From Zonotrichia leucophrys gambelii (lineage: Eukaryota; Chordata; Aves; Passeriformes; Passerellidae): 64,000 bases of DNA. The stretch covers positions 60,853,075 to 60,917,074 of the forward strand of contig NC_088172.1 in NCBI RefSeq assembly GCF_028769735.1, written 5' to 3'. The position numbers and the translations under genes were made by a program. The notes beneath the pieces are model-generated. The model had not been told where the DNA came from and searched no databases. It saw only the letters and a program-made list of their open reading frames with translations. Positions 13,779 to 26,100 of this stretch are shown in pieces. Each line of letters opens with the position of its first letter. Within the stretch, counting starts at the first letter, position 1.

Positions 13779-14946
13779 CAGAGCACTAAACACAAGAGAA
13801 AGATAAGGACCTTTATTTCAGAAACAGCTTACTCAAACCTAAGTCTTGGTTAGTCGGTCCTCATGCCTGTCATGGCATCAGGGTTCCTGTTTTTTAGAAT
13901 TTTTTCTTTAATTTTTTTTTTTTCTTTTAACACTAATCAGCCTCACATAGCCTTATCAGCAAATTTGCCTGGCTGATAATTGCTTTTCTGGAAGATGTAA
14001 TAACCTCTTTTTAGCATTTCTTTTTGAAATGCAACGTATCTGCGAATCTTTCATTCCTAATCTAATCAGATTTAGAATTACTCACCTACTGATACTTATC
14101 ATAATACAAGGACCAGATTAATACAGAAAATACACCTGTCTGAAGGTGACATCTCTCACTTCCCAAAAAAAGGAGCACTTTAATTTTATGACACAAGCTC
14201 CCCTTATCCATTTGAAGACCTTTACTATCCTGGACTTGCATGCAACTACACAGGTAGGAGGACTTGTTCAAAGATATTACAGAGAAAAGTGAGTTACTTT
14301 CATTATTTGCTCAGCAAGATAAGTGGAAATACAACATCATACCACTTTTCATAGAGTGTAAAGCACTACCTGTTGCAATTCTTTCATCAAATCACCCCAC
14401 AATTTTCTAAAATGGCATCTTTGTCATTGCAAGGAAGCATTTGCTCTAAAATGACAACTACAGTAAGGACTGCAGGTAGGCAAAAGCAATTAATATTACT
14501 CCAAAAAGACTGTAATTCTAATGTTTCATCTTTTGGGAAGAAAAAAGCAAAATATTATGGCATGTGAAATTTTTTCTTTACTTTCCTTTAGTGTTAACAC
14601 AAGATTAAGGAATTAATGGCAGATTCTGAATCTAATGCAATGACGTAAATTGCATTTTAGGGGAGAAAGTAATTACTCAGTGAAACCACTTATATGCTTG
14701 TAATATTGCTATCTTCCTGTTTTGATGGGATACTGTAGTTTTATGAGGAGCCAGGAATCTCCCATTTTTGAAAAATGTCAGAGACTTGCTCAGACAGATA
14801 AACTAATGTGTCTAAAGCGAAGTTTAAGAATGGTGCTGTATTTTTAGAGTCTCTACTACTAATCAAGTCTGGATAGTAGAGACACATTACTAGGTAGTTG
14901 CCAGCCTTCAAGCTGACCAGCTGGTTTCTAGTCATCTCAGAGAAGG

Positions 14947-14977
<31 letters not shown>

Positions 14978-14979
14978 TA
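14947..14979. repeat. Poly(A) run followed by (TA)n
   Basis: Fifteen A residues (14947-14961) run directly into a TA dinucleotide array (14962-14979). This is a compound simple repeat, sometimes seen at the 3' end of retrocopies, but no retrocopy body was recognised upstream. Confidence 0.8.
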
Positions 14980-17900
14980 AACCCCCACCACAGTTTCCCT
15001 CGTGAACTGTCTGGTCTTCGCTGAGGTACCACTAATGCAAACTTTGCAATGATTATTTGGTTGCAATAAGATAGAAGTCAAAGTTGATATATTCTCTATT
15101 CAACAGCCCTAATAGGAACTGAAAGTTTGTTTTAACCCCCAGATGTGGTAAATTATATAGATAACTGAAGTATTCTGAAGTCTGGCTTCTGGTTGTGCTT
15201 ATTCATGTCTCTTGTACAAAAAAAACCAGATCATCCATAGTCTCTTCAGAATTCCCATCCCTCCAGAGATCTCTGGGAGGGGCTTTGGTTAGCCACTAGA
15301 TTTATGGCCTTCCCCCACCAGAAATTTTCTCACTCTCACTGATTAGTAGATTCACCCATCGTTATGCTGAGCAGCCATCATGGTCAAGAGGAGCATCCTC
15401 TCAGAGAACGTTAAGAATGTTGGATTGACTCCATCAAATCATAGCTGCATCTTATTTTGACACAAGTGCACTTTGACAAAGCGAAATGTGGTTGATAATA
15501 TTGTAGGGATTAAGATTTGAAGATCTTTGAATCTGTATTCCTTTCTTGGGGTGGGAGAAATAAACATTCAAAAATATTTTTATAACCATCACTTTAGGTT
15601 TTATTAGTTTTCTTTTAAATCTGAAGAGCTTTCTTATCTAAACAAGCTAATTTTTAAAAGAATGAAGAAGCCCCTAACCTTTTACATGGATAATTATTAT
15701 TTGCATTGTAAATGGATACATGTTACCTGCTTTCAGTTTTTCAGTTCAAGTCTAAATGGAGTGAGAAAAAATTAAAATGTGTTGTTATCTTCTGAAAGCT
15801 GCATATTGGCAGATGTGAAACGAGCTTTCAGCCTAAAAGCAGGAGTGGTTGCATTTGCATTTAGGTATTATGAGGGAAAATAGCAGCAAATATTCAGCAA
15901 CACGGACAGCTAAAGTGTTAACCCAGAGTGCTTATCAGGATTTTCCAAGCTGCAGTAAGATCATGAAGCCATGAAAGCACCTTCTATATAATGATATATA
16001 TATGAGTGCTTGTAGTAAAACATATTTCAGGGAAGATGTACTTAGGGAACGTATTTTCAGGATTCAACAATACCAAAACAAGGTGGTAGAATCTGAGTGT
16101 CAAAGAAGAGGGGATTATTCATGTTCTTAAGTTGTAGGATGTGTACCTGTCTCATTAACAGCAGTTTTCCTTAACCTATTGTCACTGAAGATTTCTCTAA
16201 GGAATAAAATCTGAGATTGTGTGGGACCTCCTCTCTATATATTTCATAAGGATCCCACAGGAAACGAAAAAGAAATACTAATGAGAAAAATTGTTTGAAA
16301 AACACTATCTACATCTAAAGTTTAAATGCTGGTCTTTGAGTAACATTTCTCTATATTTCTAATGACTTTTTCAGGGGGAAGAATCTTCCAGCTAGAATCA
16401 GGAGGCTCTCCCCCTTTCTTCACATAAACAGTTATGTTTGCCAGAAACATGTTCCTATCCATTTTTAAATCAGTTAAGAGAAGTTCAGAGAAAAGGAAAA
16501 AATATGATCCAAATGTAGATTACCATTTAGAATGAGAAATCTGCTTGAAATACAAGAGGTCTCAGATTAATTATTTAAATTTCTGCTTTCCAAAATGAAG
16601 GCAGAGAAGGCCACCACTATATCAGAGGTTTTAAATATTTATTTTCCCTTTTTTGAGTATGACTACCCCACCACAAAATGTTTGATTAAACAGAAATTCT
16701 TCCATTCAGCAAGGTAAAAATGAACAAGAACGATTGCGTATTGAAATTAAATTGTATTGTGTGAATCTGAATGTATATTTACGGAAAATTAGTTTAGGAT
16801 ACACATGCAAAAATATTTAGAATGACCCCTTACAAACTACTTTTTATGAAAATTGAAACTGACTTGTTGATAAAGAAAAAGACCGTGACTAAAGGTAGAG
16901 GCGACGAAACTGGACTTTTCATGAATAATAAATGGCTTTATGGCTATTTTAGTGAATGGGGGAGTATATACATATATATGAGCACACATGTGACAGTGAC
17001 TCATAGAAACAAGCTGGCACCTAACAGGGTCCTGGAGTCTTGCTGGGCTGTGAGGCAGGCACTGCCGAGGGCTGACACTGCCCACGCTCCCTTTCTTTAA
17101 GGCTCTTGTCTCTGCCTTTCTTGAGGTGTTTTGTTCCTTCCTTCTGCCCATGGAACCACAGATTTATGGCAGAAGGAGGTATCTAAACCCACACTACTCC
17201 CAGCTCGCTTTCACATTTCTTACGCCAGGCTGTTGCCATGCTTCCTAACCCCAGAATAGCTTGTAGGGCTTGGGTAAAGTGAGAATGGCCAGAGCAGAGC
17301 TGCAGACTGTGGTTTCCTTTTCTGCTCTTACTTTCTGCAAGAAACTTTATGGACTTGTGACTTATGCAAGGTCTTCTCCCAGCTGGCTTCAGGTTGACTC
17401 AAGTTTGGTCAGTTCATCTGCTGCTTTACTCCTTCTACACAAAAGTCTCCCTTTCTGGATATGATGACTTTAAGACCATGGGAAATCTACTCCACTCCGC
17501 AATTTATCCAGTGATTAACCATACTCACTGTTTAAAACTACACTTTTCGGTTGCTCTGGGCTGGTTCGGCAGCTACTAATCCTTGCACCTCCTCTCTGTC
17601 ATATATTATTGAGCTCTCCACTTTCTAGTGTTTTCTCCCTTTAAACAGCCTTATATCCATCATTCAACTAACTTCTCAGACTTTTTTTTGAAAGTTCAAA
17701 CAAAATAAGCTCAAAGTACCTTCCTAAAAGAGACTTCCTAAACCCCTGAACTCATTCCTACATCTGTTTTAACACCTCTTCAGATTTTTAACAAGTGTTT
17801 AAAAATGTTGGTAATAACTCTACATTACTTCCCGGTACAGAAGCAAAATCACTTATTTCCTTCTATTCCATCTTTTTCTTTGTATTTATCTAGGGATTGA

Positions 17901-19498
17901 ATTAGGCCTTTTTGGCCCTGCATTATAATGTCACTTCCAACTGAGTTTTCTATCCAGTGTGAATCCCTACATCACTTTCCCTGAGACATTCTTTTCCAAG
18001 ATACCTATTTTCCTGTCCTATTTGTATGCTTTCCTTTCTTTCTTTTCTTCAATTATGCAAAACTTCTCATTTGGCTGTATTACACATTTTCATTCAAATA
18101 AGGAGGGTTTATCACACAATTCAGACTGTTCTATTAAACAATGTAAACCCCACCAGTGCCGCAATGCAGTAAGCCATCATATGGTGTTTGATAAGGCCTC
18201 TCCAGAGAAACTTCCCTCGGGATGGGCTGGGAAAAGCTGTCTTGCTACCATACTTTTAGACTGGTCCTATGGCCCCACTCAGAGAATAATTGAAACAGAG
18301 CATGCAAACAGTGAGATGACACAAGCACTTGTCATTTACTTAGTCATTCATCAATTTCTGCATAGGTTTTATCTCTTACATGACATTTCCTTATTTGTCT
18401 TCTAAGTTTGAGACAAATGCCTGGAGCAACAACAAAAACAACAAGCTTCAATCAATTCTTAGACTAAAAGAGATTCAAGCTGAGGATGTGGGTAAATAGT
18501 CACTGATTTTTAAAATATATATACCATCTCTGAAGAAATCTAACAGAACTTGGGATATTCCACAAGAAGGCACAACCCAGGAACAAAGGCACCTGAATAC
18601 TCATGACCAAATTGTATATATTATGTATAAACAGAAGATTACTGTCCACAACAATTTAGACAATTTTTTTTTCTAATAATATATTTTACATGTATGTATA
18701 TGTGTATATATTTTACATATATATACTTGTGGTATATGCTTTTATACATAGGACATATTTAAGAGGGCTAACAAAACACTTGCTCTGGACAGCTTTTCTT
18801 TTCACAGTTTTGCCTAAATCCAGAAAAAGAAAATTTCCTGTGAAGTGGGCAAATTTTACCTGCTTCTATGAACAACCCCCTCAAATGCCATGCATTTCAA
18901 CATTTCTACATTTGCATTTTAGGATTTAGAATTGTAAAGTGTAATTGCAATTTTGGTACGCATGTTTAAATTAGGAATAACTGCAATAAGCCGCAACAAT
19001 TTTAAAATAGTGCCCTAACATAAAGCATGAAAAAGTTCATTTTAAGTTAGCTTCTCAGTCATGAATGACCACAAGCCTTTGACCACTAGAAAGTCAAATG
19101 TTCACAGGATTATTTTTTGAATACAGAGTGAGACTTGGTAGAGAACAGCTATTCTGGAGCACTCGTGATAACAGATACCCTTACTCATGAGTACATTTGC
19201 TTCATTTTAGCCTGGATTCACACTAACAGTAAAATTCACACACCCTTCTTTAATTCAGATAATCTTCCAAAGTCAGGAAAACCTTTATCCTTAGCAAGCC
19301 TTCTGATCTCAAATTTTGTCCACATGGAAACTTCTTATTCGCATTCCTGTTATTGCACATTTAAGGGATCAATTTACTCAATTTTCAGAAACAGTATGTC
19401 AGAAACGTGAGAAGACAGAAGTATAACCTGTCCCAATATGTTTCAGAAATCTGAGAATTTGAATCTGAGTTTGGACTGGGCTGGGAGATGAAAGAAGC

Positions 19499-19692
19499 AA
19501 GAGAAGAGAAGAGAAGAGAAGAGAAGAGAAGAGAAGAGAAGAGAAGAGAAGAGAAGAGAAGAGAAGAGAAGAGAAGAGAAGAGAAGAGAAGAGAAGAGAA
19601 GAGAAGAGAAGAGAAGAGAAGAGAAGAGAAGAGAAGAGAAGAGAAGAGAAGAGAAGAGAAGAGAAGAGAAGAGAAGAGAAGAGAGAAGAGAA
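19499..19692. repeat. (GAGAA)n pentanucleotide microsatellite, about 190 bp
   Basis: The five-base unit GAGAA repeats perfectly for about 37 copies (to about 19683), then becomes imperfect (GAGAGAAGAGAAG) and stops at 19692. One strand is entirely purine and the other entirely pyrimidine, a mirror-symmetric composition able to form intramolecular triplex DNA in vitro. The unit contains no stop codon in any of its frames. Long apparent proteins (EKRRE repeats on plus, LLFSS repeats on minus) therefore run through it; these are artefacts of the repeat, not genes. It should be highly length-variable between individuals and is prone to assembly collapse. Confidence 0.97.
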
Positions 19693-22279
19693 GCTTAGAA
19701 GTAGCTGAAATACATAATTCATGTTTTAACACTGTTCTTTGTTTGCTTTGAACTTCTTTTCAGATATGATTTTGAAATATCAAGGATCTCCAGATCATGT
19801 GTGAAGCAGCACCTTTGTAAATCCTTCAGCTCAAGTTTTAGGAAGACCTTGCCCCCAGGGCATATTGAGTCCACCTAAGGCCTCAAAGTTTCCCCACAGC
19901 CCTGTCAAAGGGAGACTGTGAACCACTCTGAAATGTGACTTCATAAGTGCTTTAATAGGAATGAGAGGAGCAATGGCTTAACTACTCACCCGCAGCCCTA
20001 ACAAGTAAATAATTCTGTGCTTTTAGCTCTAATTTCCACTTTTTCCTTACAGTGATAGCTCAGCTTCATTTCTAACACAGGAGGAAACAAAGGAAGGTAG
20101 CAGAGGAGAAAGTACAGCCAGAAAAAAATTTTTGCAGAGTTCTGAATCCTAAGATAGAGGTTAGTATTTACCTTATTCAATCATTCATTCTCACTTGAAG
20201 CTCGGGTATAGTTTTCCTGCTTTCTACAAGGAAATTAAATATTATTTTCCCATAAAATTCTGTTAGCAACTTGCTCTCTTTCAGATCTTAAGTTTCAGTA
20301 TTATTTGGGTTGGTGCACACCCCTCTCATGAAGCAATAGTGTATTTTTATGTCTTTATTATTTTTTATATTTTTACAGAACATATAACCTGAATAAAATT
20401 ACAGTGAATTTGAGGGCGAAGTATATGTAAATACACGTGTGACATCTGTCATTACTTATGACAACGGCCCAGAAGAGTTCGCGTTAAAGGCTTTGTCTAC
20501 ACTCTGAGTTAGAAAATGCTATACCAGTGAAACGAAAACATCAAATGTGTAACTGCAGCATTTCTGACTCATTATGCTGCATCCATGTAGCTGTAGAAAG
20601 CAAGGTGAATGCTTTAACTTATATGAAAACAAAGAGATTTTAAAATCAGGATTCACTTTCAGCACAGTTGTCATCTTAATGAATTTCTCCAGGACAAATT
20701 TGGTTTTCCATATATTTATTTCACACATACACTTCCATAATCTAACTGTTACAAGATAAAATCTGTTTATTTTTCTTTTATGTGTTTCCTGTTGTTCAGG
20801 AAATCAAGCAAGTAATTTTTAAGAAGCATATGCTTGTTATCTTTCAATATGGAAAAATGTTATCTTTTCTCTTTGAAATATTGTATGCCTTGAATATTTT
20901 ACTCAGAAATTTAAATGCCATTATATTTTTTTGGTTTATGCTATTACTCGTGTGCATTATATATGTAGTTATAATATCAAAAGAATAAAAAATATGAGCC
21001 AATTTTTTTTTTTTTGTAAGCAGGAGTAAACTGACTTTCTTAATAATATAAGACAAATTTTGGAGATGAGGTAGTGCTTAATTTTGCATCAAAACCAAGT
21101 TAAACTTTGACACATGGTTTTGACCTGCATTTCAAAGAAACAAACAAGAGTCTGTAGTCCATGATATTTTGTAGACTTCTTCATCTGTCAATCCAAGACA
21201 AATATACCTTAGAAAAAAAAAAATTCAGAGCTAATAATAAATATATTTTTTTCAAGAAATACAATTAAAGGGAACTATAGAAATCCTTGTATTTCTTCTT
21301 TTTGACCATTTGCACATAACTGTGCTTTTTTGGTTTTTTTTAATATATCTTGAATCTTAATGTTTTTAAACAATTTTCAAGGAGATTGACATTTATTTGA
21401 CAATTGTACTTATACTGACTTTTATAATCCTAAAGATTCAATCAAAATTTTAAAAAGTATTTGGAGGATAAAATAACATTTTTCTTCTTTATGATTAAGA
21501 TATACCCTTGTGGGATTTTTTAATGCTCTTTTAACGTGTTTTTAATAATTTCTGAGTCAGTTTTGCTGTTTCCCATTACTAGAACTTTTTAGGAAAAAAT
21601 CAAACCTGCATAGCTGGATTATAGAAAATCCACACAGAAGTATATCTTGTTCTTCTACACCCAAGATTAATGAGCCATTGTGCCTGACCTCAAGGATATT
21701 CACTTTCCTCAGTTCATGTCTCTAATTTCTTAAAAAAATAATAAACAGAACTTAGTTTCATCCTTTTGTGGCAGTGCATATAATAAGTTTTTGGAATAAA
21801 AAAAGATAGTCAATGAATAGCATGGGACAGGAGATGAAATTGAAGAACAGTGGCTAGTTGCATAAGAGTAAAGATATGGATTCAGTGGAAAGTTTTGTGC
21901 AAGAGTAACCTGAGGATAAGACTTAAGTAAATTATGGATCAATTTTAACAGCCATGTGTAAGGGGAAAAGACAGCTGTGCTAAAGACAAGAATAGGATTA
22001 AAATTTTGATTAGTGCTGGCAAAAAGGGAGAAGGCTGCTGCAATGATAGATATACTCAGATGTGTCTCTCTCCCCTTAGAGTTGTCATAATTTTGAAAGA
22101 AACTATAGGAAAGCTGATATCCTGAGGTATGATACAGACCAAGGGAATTGTTACATATGCCCTTGCAGGTGAAAAAGGCTTTTCTGTGGAGTGAGACCAG
22201 CACAGAAATATAAAGAGTAAATTACATGGAGAAGTTTCCCCTGAGCCAATTTGCAGTATCACACAAGATTATGTTCCTC
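19693..22279. other. AT-rich unique DNA, no gene seen
   Basis: No interspersed repeat or exon was recognised here. The longest frame is 157 codons on the minus strand (21730-22203), ending a short distance from the CR1 that begins at 22280. It has no known motif, is hydrophobic/serine-rich in the way chance frames of T-rich DNA are, and overlaps another frame. I regard it as a chance frame, with some uncertainty. Confidence 0.5.
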
Positions 22280-23167
22280 CTCAGCAGGTTTTGCTAATAA
22301 CAAGGAGTTAGGAAGGGAGAACAGTACCCAAGAGGGCTGTGCAGACCTCCAGAAGGACCTCAGCAAGTTGAGGAGCTGGGCAGAGAAGAAGTGACCGAAA
22401 TTTATCAAAGGCACGAGCAGGGTCCTGCACCTGGGGAGGAAAAGCCCCTGCACCAGCACAGGCTGGGGGCTGAGCTGCTGGAAAGCAGCTCTGTGGAGAA
22501 GGACCTGGGAGTCCTGGTGGACAGCAAGCTGTCCAAGAGCCAGCAGTGTGTCCTCGTGGCCAAGAAGGCCAAAGGTCTCCTGGGATGGATTAGGAAGAGC
22601 ATTGCCAGCAGGTTGAGGGAGGTGATCCTGCCTCTGTACTCAACCCTGGTGAGGCCACATCTGGAATGCTGCCTCCAGTTCTGGGATCTTCAGTACAAGA
22701 GAGACATGAAATTCCAGATCCAGAGGAGGACTACAAAGATAATTAAGGGACAGGAGCATCCCTCTTACACGGAAAAGCTTAGAGACTTTGGTCTGCTCGG
22801 CTTCAAGCAGAGATGATTGAGAAGGGACCTCATCCATGTCTATCAGTATCTAAAGGGAGGATGCCAAGAGGATGGAGCCAGGCTCCTTTCAGTCGTGCTG
22901 AGCAATAGGAAAAGAGGCAACAGGCAGAAACTGATGCACAGGAAATTCCACCTGAAGATGAGAAAGAACTTTACTGTGTTGGTGACCATGCACTAAAAAA
23001 GCCTGTCCAGTCAGGTTGTGGAGTCATTCACTAAAGATTTTCAAGAGCCACCTGAATGTGACCCTGCGCCAGGCGCTCTCAGATGACCCTGCTTGAGCAG
23101 GGAGGTCAGACCATATAACCAACTCTGGTCCCTGTCAATCTTACTCAGTCTGGGATTCTGTGATTTT
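22280..23167 (+). mobile_element. CR1 LINE, 5'-truncated (end of reverse transcriptase to tail)
   Basis: This sense-strand CR1 copy starts in the eroded region that corresponds to the FADDTKLG catalytic segment of the reverse transcriptase. It then runs through the conserved C-terminal third of ORF2 and the 3' UTR, ending in TGGGATTCTGTGATT. The order of blocks is the standard CR1 order: CACCTGGGGAGG, then [40 protein letters not shown] and LREV-type segments. The 3' UTR has GTGACCCTGC...AGATGACCCTGCTTGAGCAG followed by the TTACTCAGTCTG motif. It is less decayed than the copy at 3.1 kb and keeps a 141-codon frame. It lacks the 5' UTR, ORF1 and endonuclease, so it cannot move by itself. Confidence 0.97.
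22391..22816 (+). pseudogene. CR1 ORF2 C-terminal fragment (reverse transcriptase remnant)
   Basis: The 141-codon frame encodes the region just C-terminal to the reverse transcriptase catalytic core of CR1 ORF2. Recognisable blocks in order are HRLGAELLESSSVEKDLGVL (roughly residues 23-42), [38 protein letters not shown] and [12 protein letters not shown]. Intact CR1 ORF2 proteins are around 900-1000 residues, so this is a small fragment. It lacks the endonuclease, fingers and catalytic motifs. A TGA stops it after GLLGFKQR, where active copies read on. The ATG is not a genuine start; the frame simply opens after an upstream stop. It has no function as a protein. Confidence 0.9.
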
Positions 23168-26100
23168 TATGGTCTAATTTTGGAATTCGCTTCTGAGTCT
23201 GCAATGTTTAGCGGAGCTTGAGGAGAATCTCAACGCATATTTGGAAGAGGGATGTACAATGGGCTGGTAGCTGACCATATGAGTCCCAGGAAAACCTGAG
23301 AAAGACAGGGGATGTATAACATTTTCTTTTCCTTCCTTAGCTACTTCAAAGGCAATATGGGCTTTATGAACTCTCAATGATATCTCTCCAAATGAGCAAA
23401 TCCAATGATTTGCTTTAAAAATTGTTATATTCTTTGGCTTGTGAGGTTATTGTCAAAATAACTCTTCCACAGAAGTGCACTTTATCAAACTCCAGAAGTA
23501 TAGGCAACAAATTACACAAAGCCACTGTATTTTGTTGACTGTAGTGTCATTTTTTAAATTTCTCTGTCTTTAGGGCACATAACTTCGGTTTCACCTCTGA
23601 TGTGTGCTTGAAGAAAACAGACTCCTACTACTATCATCATAGTTGTCATCCTGACCTAAAATATCTGGAACAATATTTCTGGAACTAATTGCCTTGCCAC
23701 ACTTTATAAAATGCTTGAAAGATGTGTTTTATATTCATAAATATTCCTTCTAATAATAAACTGAAAGCTAATCTGTATACAGTGAGTCTTTGAAGGTAAG
23801 AAGTTAGTAATGTCATATCCTTTGAGACACATCAGACTTTTCTCATGTCATAAAAGAAATAATTGCCTGGGCTATTCAATTCCAGTGTTCTTTTAATATG
23901 CTTACAGCTACAGAATCAGGCTGAGATTGATTGTCTTCTTTTGAAACTTGTTAGCATAATATTGATTTTAATGTAGGAATTTTATGTGTAAAGAATATGT
24001 TTTTGTTTGTAATGTTTAATAACAATGTCTTCTTACATTTGCAATAATATTTGTGCCCTAACAATGAATATTGCAGTATTTTGCATAAACATTTATTATT
24101 CTATGGCTGAAATAGCAGAAAGTAAATATAATAAAACCAAGCACTGTATATAGGAGTATCTGTTACACATTTGTTTTTCAAAATGATCCATGATTTTTTA
24201 TTTTCCTGTTAGATAAAGGATGCATGAAGTTATCCTGAAATCTGCCTAAGAAATCACATCAACCTGCATTAAATTACAGCTACCGTAAGCCTCAAGCGTT
24301 TTTGTAAATGTCAGAATAGTCTGTGTTTCTAGGCTGAGCCTGAAAAGAGGAAACATTCTGCACCATGACCTGGAATTGGTATGTGATTTTCTTTTGCCTT
24401 CAGAGGCATGGAGGCAGCAGATAAAGGAAAGTAAGCATGAGAGATTATGAGTATTTGATGTTTCTGTGACCCAGGATAACAATGAAGGAATTGGTGGGAT
24501 ACAGGGTCTTCTGAGACCATGCTGACAAAAGGAAAATTTTGAACTTTCCTCCCACTCACAAGCATATCTGGATATATTAATAATGGAGCATGTTTGTGTT
24601 TCAGTAGAAATAGAAAACATAACAAGCAAAGAAAATAAGAATATATTTAAAATTTTGTTTAATTTGCTGTTTTATAAATATTAAACAAAAATTTGAGGAC
24701 TTTTTAAATATCAGAGTCAAAGCAAAACCACACATTTAATTAACTTTCCTCATAAGAAGTTGATGTGGCACAATCTTAAGCATTTCAATAACTATTTTCA
24801 TTATTCCACATACATATTCCACTAAATCACAAATTCCTGTTATAAGCACTGCCTAAAATCTCTAGCATATATTCCATGATCAGAAATTCATAGTTTTATT
24901 TTGGCTTCCCCATTCAACAAATCTTTCATATCTGAACCATCATCTAAATTCTATTTAGCTTTCCAATCTATTACATTAATTCTGACAATTATACAATGGG
25001 ATTTTATGGCCCTCATCAGAGCAAATGATGATGGGATTCACACACAGCTCTGCATTTGCCAATGTCCATGGGATGCAAAGACACTTGAATCCTTTGTGAG
25101 GGTTTGGAGATTAATTACAGAGAAATAAAGCATACTGTCCAAGAAGAGAATCCTCAGCCAACCACCTTGAAAGCTTTCTTGTTGGTGTGCATCCTTACTT
25201 TTCTGCATGGAGCAAGACACAGCTGACACTTGTTTCACAGCGAGCACTCTTGATCCAAAGGCAGTGTGACCACACAACACCTGAACACTAAATCCTTTGC
25301 AGCTCCATGACATAGCACAGTCAGCAGTTGGACTCTTGGAAAATGCAACTGGAAAGCTTAAGAAAGACTATCTGACTATTTGAATTAAGATTTTTTCAGG
25401 TAATCAGAAGTCTCAAGTTGGCTAGAATTCTCTACATGTGCATACTTGTGTGCAAGAGAATCAGCTGGATTTTCTGTCCTAAGCAGTGTGCAAGCTGGCT
25501 CTAACTTACTGCCTCTGGATACAGGGGGCTGACAGAATACACACCAATGATTTTCCAAAATTGACTGCAGATTTGGGTGACTTGTATCATTATTTGAAGG
25601 CTCACATTTCAGTTAGATTTAGGCACTTGCTGAAAAAAATACACATTAAAGCATCAAAAATCTCCAGCCAGCCTTGCTGGAGCTCAGACTAGTAAACACA
25701 CAGAGGTAGTAGCACTGCTGAAGTATCACTGCTCGGTCCTGGGGAAAGAGTGAAAAGCTTTGTAATGAAAACACTCTGGAACTCAACCTAAATGTCTGTC
25801 TTAGCTCTCTGCAGGGAGACAGCTGGTCACACTGACATGGCAACACATTTCACATTCATTTCTGAGTGAACACACTGCTGCGACAGCCCTCAGACACAGA
25901 TCCTTGAAGGCTGGATCTGGCAACAAGCACTTTGTTGAGGCTGCTGTTGTCAAATAGTCCAGGTTTGTATGCTGCTGGCTGTAAAATCCCAGCTGGCTTC
26001 TTCTGCGTGAGTTCCCAGCTTTACGTGCTGCTATGAAATGATGGACTCCTTTCCCAGGAATTTTGCAGATACACTAGTAATAGTTTGATTTGTACTATGT

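Larger units (their letters stand above)
3654..19498. other. Long AT-rich unique stretch, no gene seen
   Basis: Almost 16 kb without a recognisable exon or interspersed repeat. Simple sequences inside it are listed separately (9518-9600, 10008-10031, 13730-13778, 14947-14979). Somewhat GC-richer patches occur near 4.37-4.75 kb and 17.0-17.6 kb. I could not assign these to any gene or repeat family; they could be old decayed repeats or exons of an untranslated transcript. The longest open frame (17959-18405, plus strand, 148 codons) has no recognisable domain. A stretch near 15.78-15.96 kb holds several short regulatory-type motifs. Confidence 0.5.

Noticed and set aside
14947..14979. Poly(A)/(TA)n as the tail of a plus-strand retrocopy
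   Set aside because: The upstream sequence shows no recognisable gene or LINE body.
17959..18405. 148-codon plus-strand frame
   Set aside because: No recognisable domain; phenylalanine/serine-rich start reflects T-rich DNA; no supporting splice or promoter context.
19385..19751. Long open frames of 87-115 codons on both strands with EKRRE or LLFSS repeats
   Set aside because: They are produced by the stop-free GAGAA pentamer array, not by a gene.
21730..22203. 157-codon minus-strand frame
   Set aside because: Hydrophobic and serine-rich, no recognisable domain, no flanking splice or promoter signals that I can support; chance is the simplest explanation.
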